DNA of 33,714 nucleotides from CAMAUF01 sp046152925 (GCA_046152925.1 JBJXFX010000161.1:1-33714); one strand, 5' to 3'. Counted from the stretch's first letter, positions 23,999 through 31,767 are shown. Numbers and translations are program-made. Notes: a model not told the origin generated them from the letters alone.

Positions 23999-25774
23999 TT
24001 ACCCTGGCTTGCCGCCGGCGGGGGCAAGCTGGAGGCCGACCTCCGCTATCTGCTGCAGGTCCACTTCCGAAGGCGCGCCGAACATGGGGTCCATGCCCGA
24101 GGACATCTTGGGGAAGGCCGTGACGTCGCGGATGTGGCCGATGTTGAAGAGGGCCATCATCAGCCGCTCGATGCCCATGCCGACGCCGCCCATCGGTGGG
24201 GCGCCGTAGTCGAGCGCATCGAGGATGACGCCGAACCGGTCTTGCTGCGCCTCCGGCGAGTGATTCATCAGGCTGAGGACGCGTTCTTGGTCGGCGCGAT
24301 TCGAGATCCGCACGGAACCCCCGCCGATTTCGACACCGTTGAGCACGAGGTCGTATTGGAGTGCCGTGACGCGGCCGGGATCGCTCTCAAGCAGCGCCCG
24401 GTCTTCCTCCTTGAACCCGGAGAACGGGTTGTGGGTGGCGTCCCAGCGGCCTTCCTCCGGGCGCCATTCGAGCAGCGGGAAGCCCGTGACCCAGCAGAAC
24501 GCGAGCGTGTTCGGGTCCTTGAGGCCCAGCTTGTCGCCGAGCGCATCGCGGACCGCGAAAAGGGAGCGAGCGACGACGGCGGGCTGGTCCGCGACCATCA
24601 CGACGAGGTCACCGGCGTTGGCGCCCGTGGTCGCTTTGATGGCGCTCAGCTCTTCGGCGGTGAGGAACTTCGCGATCGGGGAGCGCGGTTCGCCTTCGGT
24701 ATATCCAATGTAGGCGAGGCCCTTCGCTCCGCCCGAGCGAGCGATCTCGGTGAGTTCGTCGATTTCGCGGCGGCCCATGTCCGCCTTACCGGGGATGCAG
24801 ATCGCCCTCACCTGGCCGCCGGCCGCGAGCGCGCCCGCGAACACTTGGAAGCTGGAAGTCGCGACCGCGGCGGCGATGTCCACGAATGCGAGGCCGTAGC
24901 GGAGGTCTGGCCGGTCGATCCCATATCGGGCCATGCAGTCCTCATAGTCGAGCCGCGGGAACGGCGTCAGTTGGATCGAACCGGCGCCGAAGGTGGTGGC
25001 GATCGCGGTGTAGAGTTCCTCGATCAGCGCCATCACGTCCTCGGTGTCGACGAAGCTCATCTCGAGGTCGAGTTGGGTGTGTTCGGCGACGCGGTTAGCG
25101 CGGAAGTCCTCATCGCGGTAACAGCGGGCGATCTGGAAGTACTTCTCGAAACCGGCCACCATCAGGAGCTGCTTGAGGATCTGGGGTGATTGCGGCAGGG
25201 CAAAAAAGGTCCCGGGGCGCAGCCGGGACGGGACGAGGAAGTCTCGTGCGCCCTCGGGCGTCGACTTGATGAGCGTGGGCGTTTCGACCTCGGTGAAGTC
25301 GCGTTCGTAGAGGAACTCCCGGATGAAGCGGACGATTTCGTGGCGTTTCCGGATCCATTGCGCGGTTTCGGGGCGCCGAAGGTCGAGATACCGGTACTTC
25401 ACCCGGAGCATCTCTTCGACATCGGCCGGCTCGTTGATGTAGAACGGCGGTGTTTGCGCTTCCGCCAGCACACGGCAGGCGACGGGGACGACCTCGACGT
25501 CGCCTGTCTCCATCCGCGGGTTCACGGTTTCGGGAGAACGCCGCCGCACGACGCCCTCGATCGCCAATACCCATTCGATCCGGGCCCGGTGCGCGGCCGC
25601 GTGGGCCTCCGCCTGCTCCGGACTGAACACGACTTGGACGATGCCCTTCGAGTCGCGGAGGTCGAGAAAGGTGAGCCCGCCATGGTCACGGCGGCGATGG
25701 ACCCAGCCCGCAAGGCGCACGCGTTGGCCGTCGTGCGCGGCGCGGAGATCCCCACAATACGTATCTTTCAGCAT
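23999..25774 (-). CDS. aspS: Aspartyl-tRNA synthetase
   Basis: This is a 591-residue class II synthetase of the bacterial type. The N-terminal OB-fold anticodon domain contains RVRLAGWVHRRRDHGGLTFLDLRDSKG. Motif 2 is RCYRDEDFRANRVAEHTQLDLEMSF, a large GAD-type insertion lies around residues 290-410, and motif 3 is GMGIERLMMAL. ATG 25774 sits 6 bases after a TATACT box and gives the normal family length; an in-frame extension to 26110 overlaps the ModE-like gene and was rejected. Whether it also charges tRNA-Asn cannot be read from sequence alone. Confidence 0.96.
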   Translation of the reverse strand: MLKDTYCGDLRAAHDGQRVRLAGWVHRRRDHGGLTFLDLRDSKGIVQVVFSPEQAEAHAAAHRARIEWVLAIEGVVRRRSPETVNPRMETGDVEVVPVACRVLAEAQTPPFYINEPADVEEMLRVKYRYLDLRRPETAQWIRKRHEIVRFIREFLYERDFTEVETPTLIKSTPEGARDFLVPSRLRPGTFFALPQSPQILKQLLMVAGFEKYFQIARCYRDEDFRANRVAEHTQLDLEMSFVDTEDVMALIEELYTAIATTFGAGSIQLTPFPRLDYEDCMARYGIDRPDLRYGLAFVDIAAAVATSSFQVFAGALAAGGQVRAICIPGKADMGRREIDELTEIARSGGAKGLAYIGYTEGEPRSPIAKFLTAEELSAIKATTGANAGDLVVMVADQPAVVARSLFAVRDALGDKLGLKDPNTLAFCWVTGFPLLEWRPEEGRWDATHNPFSGFKEEDRALLESDPGRVTALQYDLVLNGVEIGGGSVRISNRADQERVLSLMNHSPEAQQDRFGVILDALDYGAPPMGGVGMGIERLMMALFNIGHIRDVTAFPKMSSGMDPMFGAPSEVDLQQIAEVGLQLAPAGGKPG

Positions 25775-25780
25775 CTTCCA

Positions 25781-25786
25781 AGTATA
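25781..25786 (-). promoter_or_regulatory. Predicted -10 box TATACT of aspS, leaderless
   Basis: TATACT is followed by 6 bases (TGGAAG) and ATG 25774. A weak -35-like TTCGGG lies 17 bases upstream. Confidence 0.6.
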
Positions 25787-25811
25787 CCTGGGAGGCCCCG
25801 TTTCCCGAACC

Positions 25812-26147
25812 CTACGCCCCGAATTCCTCCGCGAAGATGCCGTCGACGGCGGCGCGGGCACGCTCTTGGAAGCGACGGTAGGCGGCGACGAGGGCTTCGC
25901 CTTCGGGCGTGAGCCGCGTGTGGCCGCCACCTGGTCCGCCGACGACCGAGTCGACGACCCGGTAGCCGAGGTTCTCTTCCAGTTCGCGCACCTTGCCCCA
26001 GGCGCGGCGATACGAAAGCTCCAGCCGCGCTGCGGCCTGTGCGAGCGACCCGGTTTCGGCGACGAACTCCAAGAGCCGAAGCCGGTAGTCGGACATAACG
26101 ACGCGCCCATCGCTCCGTTCGAGCCAGAACTTCTGCCTTGGCTCCAT
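25812..26147 (-). CDS. ModE-like winged-helix DNA-binding protein (HTH domain only)
   Basis: This 111-residue protein matches the N-terminal domain of the molybdate regulator ModE, a LysR-like winged helix. The helix-turn-helix is LLEFVAETGSLAQAAARLELSYRRAWGKVRELEENLG and the wing GGPGGGHTRLTPEG is very characteristic. The molybdate-binding TOBE/MOP domains are absent, as in many short ModE homologues, so effector sensing is uncertain. ATG 26147 lies 22 bases downstream of the methyltransferase stop, so the two genes are probably co-transcribed. A molybdoenzyme gene is in the window, but about 19 kb away. Confidence 0.85.
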   Translation of the reverse strand: MEPRQKFWLERSDGRVVMSDYRLRLLEFVAETGSLAQAAARLELSYRRAWGKVRELEENLGYRVVDSVVGGPGGGHTRLTPEGEALVAAYRRFQERARAAVDGIFAEEFGA

Positions 26148-26169
26148 CACGCCCACGACGTTCCCGCCG

Positions 26170-27048
26170 CTAACCGGGTTTGACCGCGACGACGAGCAGC
26201 GCCGATGGCACGCGGTCGAGGTCAAACCCGTCGACCTCGCCAACCAGCCGGTCGAGCGGGGTTTCGTACCGTTCGCTCGTGCGGAACTCTTGCAGGTCTT
26301 TGACCACGAGGCCGTGCGTGCCGAGCGCACCGAAGAGGTCGCCCAACGTCCACCCTTGGTCGCCCTGGTCACCCGGGTCCTCTTCTTCGTCGTCTTCGTC
26401 GACGGTGTTGTCGACGATGGTGAACGGCCCTTCGCGTTCGATGACGGGCTCTGGCGCGTCGTCCTCGTCCAGATCGTCGTCTTCATCTTCGTCGTCGAAC
26501 TCGCCGCCGGAGTCGTCCCCGTAGTCACCAAAGTACGAGTTGGTGACGGTGAGGCGGCCGCGCTCATCGGAATCGAAGACGTACGAGAAGGGGTGTTCGT
26601 CGTAGATGACGAGTTTGCCGCCGGGCACAAGGACATCGGCGATGCCCGAGGCCCAGTCGTCGAAGTCGGTCACCCAGTCCAGCGCGCCATAGCCGCTATA
26701 GACGACGTCGAAGGCGCGGGATTCGCGGAAGGCCATCGAGAGGCCGCCCGGGTCATCCTCCACGAACTCGATGCTGAGGCCGGCGGCGGTGGCAAGGCCG
26801 GCCGTCGTGCCGTCGTCGCCGACTTCGGTGACGATGGCGCCCATGTTCGCCAGCGAGGGCGACTCCTCGGAGCAGCCCCACGTGAGATGGAGGACGCGGA
26901 GGCCGGTCAGTTCGCCGAGGGCGCCGAGCTCGTCTTCGTTGAAGATGATGCCGCCGTTGGCGTAGAAGGCCGGGTCAATCTCCTCTTGGCCATCCTCATC
27001 GTCGTCAGGAAGCAGGGCGAGGTCGCGGTCGTCGTCTCGGTTACTCAT
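26170..27048 (-). CDS. Class I SAM-dependent methyltransferase-like protein with acidic insert
   Basis: This 292-residue protein has a Rossmann methyltransferase core. VLHLTWGCSEESPSLANMGA at about 52-71 corresponds to SAM motif I of the LHLxCGxGxDSLxLAxxGA type. FDVVYSGYGALDWV at about 113-126 and VLVPGGKLVIYDEHPF at about 139-154 complete the core. Both ends are Asp/Glu-rich, and residues about 176-231 form a highly acidic, low-complexity insert before the C-terminal part. The Gly-rich loop of motif I is degenerate (TWGCSEES), so SAM binding is likely but unproven. The substrate is unknown. ATG 27048 follows a TAGGCT box, and the ModE-like gene lies downstream. Confidence 0.75.
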   Translation of the reverse strand: MSNRDDDRDLALLPDDDEDGQEEIDPAFYANGGIIFNEDELGALGELTGLRVLHLTWGCSEESPSLANMGAIVTEVGDDGTTAGLATAAGLSIEFVEDDPGGLSMAFRESRAFDVVYSGYGALDWVTDFDDWASGIADVLVPGGKLVIYDEHPFSYVFDSDERGRLTVTNSYFGDYGDDSGGEFDDEDEDDDLDEDDAPEPVIEREGPFTIVDNTVDEDDEEEDPGDQGDQGWTLGDLFGALGTHGLVVKDLQEFRTSERYETPLDRLVGEVDGFDLDRVPSALLVVAVKPG

Positions 27049-27055
27049 GGCTCCC

Positions 27056-27061
27056 AGCCTA
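27056..27061 (-). promoter_or_regulatory. Predicted -10 box TAGGCT of the methyltransferase gene, leaderless
   Basis: On the minus strand TAGGCT is followed by 7 bases and ATG 27048. Confidence 0.5.
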
Positions 27062-27178
27062 CCATGGCTGTCCAGGCCCAGGCGCGCCCTGGTCGACCCC
27101 TGTCAGCATGGCCGTGCGACCCGGTAGCGGGAGCGGCGCGTAAGATCGCCCAAGCCTGGCCGAATGAGGGAGTGTTCC

Positions 27179-28132
27179 GTGCCCGAAGCCCCACGCCGCA
27201 TCGACGTCCACCATCACTTCGTCCCGCCGGGATACCACGAGATCCTGGCGAGCCGCGCCCCCGCCGTCCTCCGTGGGATGACGTTCCCCGCCTGGGAGGC
27301 TGATGCCGCTCTCGCGGTGATGGACGCAAGCGGTGTCGAGACGGCGATCCTCTCGATCCCCGTGTGGGGCTTGGTCATCGAAGACCGGGCGTTTGCGATC
27401 GAGAACGCGCGCTGGGCAAACGAACGGCTGGCATCCGTCGTGGCGTCGAACCCAAAACGGTTCGGAGGCTTCGCGGCCCTGCCGGTGCTCCATCCGGATG
27501 CGGCACTTGGCGAGCTCGCATTCGCGCTGGATACGCTGAGGCTCGACGGCGTTGTCCTACCGGCGAGCGCGGCGACGCACTACCTCGGCTCGCCACACTT
27601 CGACCCCCTCTTCGCAGAGCTGGACCGCCGCCGGGCGGTCGTCCACGTGCACCCGGGGGCGCCGCACGACTGCGGGGGCCTCACGCCGGCGGTGCCCGAG
27701 CCGATCGTCGAGTTCGTCTTCGATACGACGCGGGCGATCGCGAACCTAATCGCGACGGGGACCCTGGAGCGATTTCCGGGCATCCGCTTCATCTTTTCGC
27801 ACGCGGGCGGGACCGTCCCGTTCCTCCTCGGGCGGCTGGAGATGCTGCGCGCGAACCCGGCCGTTCGCCCGAACGTGCCGCGCCCGGTGCGCGAGTACCT
27901 CCAAGGTCTGTTCTACGACACTGCGCTGGCGGCGAACCCGGTGGCCCTGCGCACGCTGATGGACGTGGTCGCGCCATCGCAGGTGCTGTTCGGCACGGAT
28001 TGGCCATTTGCCCCGGCGGCGCAGGCCTCTGCGACAGCGCAGGGCGTGGACGCGTTCTGGGAGACTTCGCCAGATGTGATGGCGCAGGTGAACCGGGGGA
28101 ACGCCGCCGCGCTGTTCCCGCGGCTAGCGTGA
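27179..28132 (+). CDS. Amidohydrolase-family (ACMSD-like) metal-dependent hydrolase or decarboxylase
   Basis: This TIM-barrel protein of about 317 residues belongs to the amidohydrolase_2/ACMSD group. It shows the N-terminal metal motif RIDVHHHFVPP, a later VHVHPGAP, FIFSHAGGTVPFLLGR and the C-terminal FGTDWPF aspartate. Members decarboxylate or hydrolyse aromatic and related acids; the substrate is not inferable. GTG 27179 is chosen because GAGGGA lies 7 bases upstream; in-frame ATG 27164 would add five residues. A -10-like TAAGAT is at 27141-27146. The stop codon lies inside the left 47-bp repeat, which continues into a copied fragment of purU. Confidence 0.88.
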   Translation: MPEAPRRIDVHHHFVPPGYHEILASRAPAVLRGMTFPAWEADAALAVMDASGVETAILSIPVWGLVIEDRAFAIENARWANERLASVVASNPKRFGGFAALPVLHPDAALGELAFALDTLRLDGVVLPASAATHYLGSPHFDPLFAELDRRRAVVHVHPGAPHDCGGLTPAVPEPIVEFVFDTTRAIANLIATGTLERFPGIRFIFSHAGGTVPFLLGRLEMLRANPAVRPNVPRPVREYLQGLFYDTALAANPVALRTLMDVVAPSQVLFGTDWPFAPAAQASATAQGVDAFWETSPDVMAQVNRGNAAALFPRLA

Positions 28133-28175
28133 GCCTCAGCTTCCGCCAAACACCACGGTCCGGCGCCCGGTGACG
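28129..28175 (+). repeat. Left 47-bp direct repeat flanking the restriction-modification cassette
   Basis: It is identical over 47 bases to 30086-30132. It starts with GTGA, containing the amidohydrolase stop, and continues with the last 40 bases of the purU coding strand complement, including the purU stop (tca at 28136-28138). This copy of the purU end is detached from any gene. Confidence 0.95.
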
Positions 28176-28212
28176 CTCGCGGCGCTTGTAACGACTCCCA
28201 AGGCGCGGCAGA

Positions 28213-29127
28213 ATGCCATCGAACATGCGTGCGGATCCAAAAGGCCAGCCATACCTTGCCAGCTTCACGCCCGTTGCCGCGCTCGACCCCGCGGTCGCCG
28301 CAACGTGTGCCCTTCTTATTGGGGATGCGCGGGCGTGCCTCCGAACGCTGCCAGCAGCATCCGTACAGACCTGCGTCACCAGCCCCCCGTACTGGGGGCT
28401 TCGCGACTATGCGCTCCCGCGCCACCAGCAGATCGGCGCCGAGGACGACCTCGGCAGCTATCTCGAGGCGATCGTCGAGGTGTTCGCAGAGGTTCATCGT
28501 GTGCTGCGGGATGATGGGACGCTCTGGCTGAACCTTGGAGACTCCTACACGAGCGGAAATCGTACCTGGCGGGCGCCCGATAAGAAGAACCCCGCAAGGA
28601 CCATGGAGTACCGGCCGCCCACGCCCGAGGGACTCAAGCCGAAGGACCTCATTGGCGTGCCGTGGCGCGTCGCTTTCGCCCTCCAGGCCGCAGGATGGTA
28701 TCTCCGGTCTGACATCATTTGGTACAAGCCCAATTGTCAACCCGAGTCGGTGAAAGACCGCCCAACCCAGGCGCACGAGTACCTGTTCTTGCTTACGAAG
28801 TCTGAGCGGTATTTCTATGACGCGGCGGCCGTGCGCGAGCCCACCAAGGACGGCCGTGGGTATCGAAATCGTCGTACGGTGTGGGAGATCCCAACGGACC
28901 CGTTCCCTGAGGCGCACTTCGCGACGTTTCCGCCCGCTCTCGTCCAACCTTGCATCGCCGCGAGCACGCGTCCCGGCGACCTCGTGCTCGACCCGTTCCT
29001 TGGTTCGGGTACAGTCGGGCGAGTGGCGCTAGAGATGGGCCGGCCGTTTGTGGGGATTGAGATCCGCGAAGAGTACGCGGCGATTTCCGCACGCCGGACT
29101 GGCGTGGCGCCCGTGAGGGTTGGGTGA
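28213..29127 (+). CDS. Site-specific DNA methyltransferase, beta class (N4-cytosine or N6-adenine)
   Basis: This 304-residue DNA methyltransferase transfers a methyl group from SAM to an exocyclic amino group. Catalytic motif IV TSPPYW is at 56-61 and SAM-binding motif I DPFLGSGTV is at 260-268. This IV-before-I order defines the beta class. TSPPYWGLRDY, LWLNLGDSY, LKPKDLIGVPWRVAFALQ and HATFPP-like FATFPPALVQPC are typical of this subgroup. TSPP usually points to N4-methylcytosine, but N6-adenine is not excluded. ATG 28213 or 28225 may be the start. The 3' end overlaps the endonuclease gene as GTGA. It should protect the host from the partner nuclease. Confidence 0.93.
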   Translation: MPSNMRADPKGQPYLASFTPVAALDPAVAATCALLIGDARACLRTLPAASVQTCVTSPPYWGLRDYALPRHQQIGAEDDLGSYLEAIVEVFAEVHRVLRDDGTLWLNLGDSYTSGNRTWRAPDKKNPARTMEYRPPTPEGLKPKDLIGVPWRVAFALQAAGWYLRSDIIWYKPNCQPESVKDRPTQAHEYLFLLTKSERYFYDAAAVREPTKDGRGYRNRRTVWEIPTDPFPEAHFATFPPALVQPCIAASTRPGDLVLDPFLGSGTVGRVALEMGRPFVGIEIREEYAAISARRTGVAPVRVG

Positions 29128-30077
29128 GCGACGACCTCTCGACCGAGTTGCAAATCGCCTTCGCCCTTCGCGTCTCCCAGATTGAGGCGCTGCATTTGGA
29201 TCAGGCACTCTCAGCGGCCGTGCGAGAGGTGCCTCTCCCGACCATCGACGCGGAGTTGATTGAAGTCGCTGGCCCCGAGCGGGTTCAGGAACTGGCGAGC
29301 GTTGGGATCAGAGGTGAGCGGTGGTTTGCGACTCCTTCACTGCTGGCGGTTAACCCTCGGCTGCTGGGCTACTATCGGCTGCTCCTCGGGGTTTCCCAGA
29401 AGGAGTTCTTCCGTGGCCCACGGTCTACGTTTAAGTCGATGGAAGTGCGTGGGGTGTGCAGCGACGCCGCCAAGTCTCGTCTCGCCGAGCTCTCACGGGA
29501 AATGGCTCATGCCTCGTGGACGCTGTTCTCGAACATCGAGGGTGGATCCATCGTGAGCATCCGGGACCTCCAGTTGCTTACGCTCGGCGCACAGTTGCGG
29601 GGCGCCCGCCTGAACGAGATAGGCCGCGCTGCGAACGACATGGTGTTCAGGCGGATTCGGGGTGCGCTTCCGGACGAGGCTATCATCGCTGAAGGACCGA
29701 GCATGATTCACGTTCGGAACGCAGCCGGCCGCGTGGTGCGCATTGCCTTCGCCGCAGACCCAGACATCGCCATCACTGAAGAGTTTGGCTCGTCTGAAGT
29801 CCCCAAAGTCGCCATCGAAATCAAAGGTGGGACCGACGTGAGTAACATTCACAACCGCCTCGGCGAAGCGGAGAAGTCCCATCTCAAGGCGAAGCAGCTC
29901 GGGTTCGTCGAATTTTGGACCATCATCAACGCACCGTTGGACGGGCTCGTGGCGACGCGTGAGAGCCCGACCACACAGCAGTTCTTCCAGCTGGCGGAAA
30001 TCATCCGCGATGACGGCAGTTCCTGGGAACTGTTTCGCAATCGTCTTGCATCAGCCACCGGCATGCCATTCGGCTAA
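29124..30077 (+). CDS. Type II restriction endonuclease, XcyI-like
   Basis: This 317-residue protein resembles the XcyI restriction endonuclease family. Features recalled from that family are RLLGYYRLLLGVSQKEFF (79-96), LTLGAQLRG (152-160), NRLGEAEKSH (244-253) and ESPTTQQFF (280-288). A PD-(D/E)XK active site is visible as Asp214 in DPDIAI with Glu232-Ile-Lys234 in IEIKGG. XcyI itself cuts CCCGGG, so that specificity is a hypothesis here. The start is GTG 29124, overlapping the methyltransferase stop by 4 bases, so translation is coupled and methyltransferase comes first. No controller gene is present. Confidence 0.82.
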   Translation: MSDDLSTELQIAFALRVSQIEALHLDQALSAAVREVPLPTIDAELIEVAGPERVQELASVGIRGERWFATPSLLAVNPRLLGYYRLLLGVSQKEFFRGPRSTFKSMEVRGVCSDAAKSRLAELSREMAHASWTLFSNIEGGSIVSIRDLQLLTLGAQLRGARLNEIGRAANDMVFRRIRGALPDEAIIAEGPSMIHVRNAAGRVVRIAFAADPDIAITEEFGSSEVPKVAIEIKGGTDVSNIHNRLGEAEKSHLKAKQLGFVEFWTIINAPLDGLVATRESPTTQQFFQLAEIIRDDGSSWELFRNRLASATGMPFG

Positions 30078-30085
30078 CGTCTCAG

Positions 30086-30132
30086 GTGAGCCTCAGCTTC
30101 CGCCAAACACCACGGTCCGGCGCCCGGTGACG
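30086..30132 (+). repeat. Right 47-bp direct repeat flanking the restriction-modification cassette
   Basis: It is identical to 28129-28175. This copy contains the genuine 3' end of purU (stop at 30095-30093), with the GTGA relic of the amidohydrolase end at its left edge. Confidence 0.95.
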
Positions 30133-30950
30133 ATGATCCGGCGGTCGAGGTGGGCCTTGACCGCTTTCGCAAGCACCAGGCGTTCGATGTCACGGCCGAC
30201 GCGCGCCAGGTCTTCGGGTGTCTCTTCGTGCGTCACACGGACGACGTCCTGTTCGATGATCGGGCCTTCGTCGAGCTCGCTGGTTGCGTAGTGCGCTGTC
30301 GCCCCGATCATCTTGACCCCGCGGTCATAGGCCCTCGCGTAGGGGTTGGCGCCCTGAAATGCGGGGAGAAACGCATGGTGGATGTTGATGATCCGGCCGG
30401 CCCACGCCTCCGTGAACTCCGCCGAGAGGATCTGCATGTAGCGCGCCATCACCACGAGGTCGATGTGGTTGGTATCGAGTAGACGGCGGACGTCGTCCTC
30501 TTGCTCCGCCTTCGTCTCCTTCGTCACCGGCAGGCAATGGAACGGGACGCGGAACTGGGCGGCGGCCGGTTCGAGGTCCGGGTGATTGCTGATGATCACA
30601 GGGATTTCGCAGGGGAGCTCGCCCTCCTTCCAGCGGATCAGCAGGTCGTAGAGGCAGTGCGATGCTTTGGTCACCAACAGGGCGACGCGTTGGACCTGGT
30701 CCGAGTAGTGGACGCTCCATTCAAGGCCGAGCGGCCCGCCGAACGCCCCAAACTCCTCCTCAAGTTGGCGGCGCGAGGTGCGCAGTCCGGCGAGGTCGAG
30801 CTTGAGCCGCATGTGGTAGCGGTCGAGCCGCACGTCGGTGAACTGCTGGCAGGTCAGGATGTTGAAACCGCGCTCGTAGAAGAACGTGGAGATGCGCGAA
30901 ACGAGGCCCTTCTGGTCGGGGCATTGGATGAGAAAGACGGCCGACTGCAT
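30093..30950 (-). CDS. purU: Formyltetrahydrofolate deformylase
   Basis: PurU hydrolyses 10-formyltetrahydrofolate to tetrahydrofolate and formate, balancing the one-carbon pool. The 285-residue product has an N-terminal ACT domain (about 1-80, FLIQCPDQKGLVSRIS) and a formyltransferase-fold domain. Catalytic residues are Asn189 and His191 in INIHHAFLPAFQGANPY and Asp227 in LDEGPIIEQ. The gene is complete, although its last 40 bases are duplicated about 2 kb away on the other side of the restriction-modification cassette. ATG 30950 follows a close TACGCT box. Confidence 0.96.
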   Translation of the reverse strand: MQSAVFLIQCPDQKGLVSRISTFFYERGFNILTCQQFTDVRLDRYHMRLKLDLAGLRTSRRQLEEEFGAFGGPLGLEWSVHYSDQVQRVALLVTKASHCLYDLLIRWKEGELPCEIPVIISNHPDLEPAAAQFRVPFHCLPVTKETKAEQEDDVRRLLDTNHIDLVVMARYMQILSAEFTEAWAGRIINIHHAFLPAFQGANPYARAYDRGVKMIGATAHYATSELDEGPIIEQDVVRVTHEETPEDLARVGRDIERLVLAKAVKAHLDRRIIVTGRRTVVFGGS

Positions 30951-30956
30951 CCGATG

Positions 30957-30962
30957 AGCGTA
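30957..30962 (-). promoter_or_regulatory. Predicted -10 box TACGCT of purU, leaderless
   Basis: On the minus strand TACGCT is followed by 6 bases and ATG 30950. The gap to the next gene is only 31 bases. Confidence 0.45.
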
Positions 30963-30981
30963 TCGGCTCGTTGGGAACGGG

Positions 30982-31761
30982 CTACGCCGTCTCCTTGTCG
31001 ACGAAGACGTTGACGTTGAGGTGTTCGGCCGCGCTGGCCGCGTCGGGCGTTATCGCCTGGCCCCCAGCGCAGGCGAGGACATCGAAGCCGGCCTTGCGGA
31101 GGATGGCCGCACGGTCAGCAGCGCGAGCGACATCTCGGCCGTCGATCGTGATCGAGATTTCGATAACCGCGTAGGCTTCGTGGCCCTCGCGGCGACCGCG
31201 GTAGACACCGTCAGCAAGCGCGACCTGAGTGAACTCTTCGCTGGAGATAAGGTCGTTCTCGATCGCGTCCTGGAAGGCGTCCCAGGTGCCAAGGTCCACT
31301 CGCGTTGCCCGCCGGAGGACGCGGTTCAGCCTCGCGACTGCTTGGTAGCGTTGCTTATACCAGCGTCCATCCATGTCGCCCACGCGGCCCACGAGGTATG
31401 CCAGCTGGCGATCGTGCTGTTCAAGGTGCTCTTGGACGCCCTCAAATCGCTGGTCCATCCGGTCGAGCCGCTGATCCAGGCCGTCGAACCGCCGGTCCAC
31501 CTGCTCGAACCGCTCGTCCACGCGGTCGAACCGGCTGTCCGTGTCCTGCTTCATTTCCGCGAGCCGTTGTTCCAGCTCCTCGAATCGTCGCGCTGTGTCG
31601 GCGGCGAAAGCCGCGACGGTGGCGGCGAGCCGGTCGAGCGTCGCAGGGAGGTCATAGAACTCCGCGCCGAGGATTTCGCGGCGCACCGCATCCCGCCATT
31701 CCGGGTGCTCCCGGAGCGCCGCCAGAAACTCGTCCGCCGTCGAAATAAGGATCGCCACCAT
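30982..31761 (-). CDS. Coiled-coil protein with C-terminal PD-(D/E)XK nuclease-like domain
   Basis: This 259-residue protein has a short N-terminal region and then a long coiled coil at about 45-120 made of near-identical heptads (RFD..D.R pattern, e.g. RFDRVDERFEQVDRRFDGLD). A linker leads to a C-terminal domain (about 180-259) with VIEISITIDGRDV, ADRAAILRKAGFDVLAC and a final strand. This is the layout of coiled-coil/DUF3782-like proteins with a PD-(D/E)XK-type fold, common in Chloroflexota, Cyanobacteria and archaea. The catalytic ExK reads Glu201-Ile-Ser, so nuclease activity is doubtful. The function is unknown. The ATG at 31761 has no ribosome site but a close TATGAT box. Confidence 0.75.
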   Translation of the reverse strand: MVAILISTADEFLAALREHPEWRDAVRREILGAEFYDLPATLDRLAATVAAFAADTARRFEELEQRLAEMKQDTDSRFDRVDERFEQVDRRFDGLDQRLDRMDQRFEGVQEHLEQHDRQLAYLVGRVGDMDGRWYKQRYQAVARLNRVLRRATRVDLGTWDAFQDAIENDLISSEEFTQVALADGVYRGRREGHEAYAVIEISITIDGRDVARAADRAAILRKAGFDVLACAGGQAITPDAASAAEHLNVNVFVDKETA

Positions 31762-31767
31762 CACACC

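Larger units (their letters stand above)
28129..30085. mobile_element. Restriction-modification cassette inserted with 47-bp target duplication
   Basis: The unit comprises one 47-bp repeat plus about 1.9 kb holding a methyltransferase and an endonuclease gene. Removing 28129-30085 would restore two convergent genes (amidohydrolase and purU) whose stop codons are only 3 bases apart, with both reading frames intact. No transposase, integrase or terminal inverted repeat is present. Hand-counted lines in the cassette ran from about 52 to 65% GC, against up to 78% in a neighbouring line, consistent with foreign origin. Restriction-modification genes inserted with long target duplications have been described in Helicobacter. 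Confidence 0.8.

Noticed and set aside
23999..26110. N-terminally extended aspartyl-tRNA synthetase of 703 residues
   Set aside because: The first 112 codons overlap the ModE-like gene in another frame, and a TATACT box sits just before ATG 25774, which gives the normal family start.
28176..30085. Terminal inverted repeats or a transposase that would make the cassette an insertion sequence
   Set aside because: The inner edges at 28176 and 30085 show no inverted similarity, and both genes are explained as methyltransferase and endonuclease.
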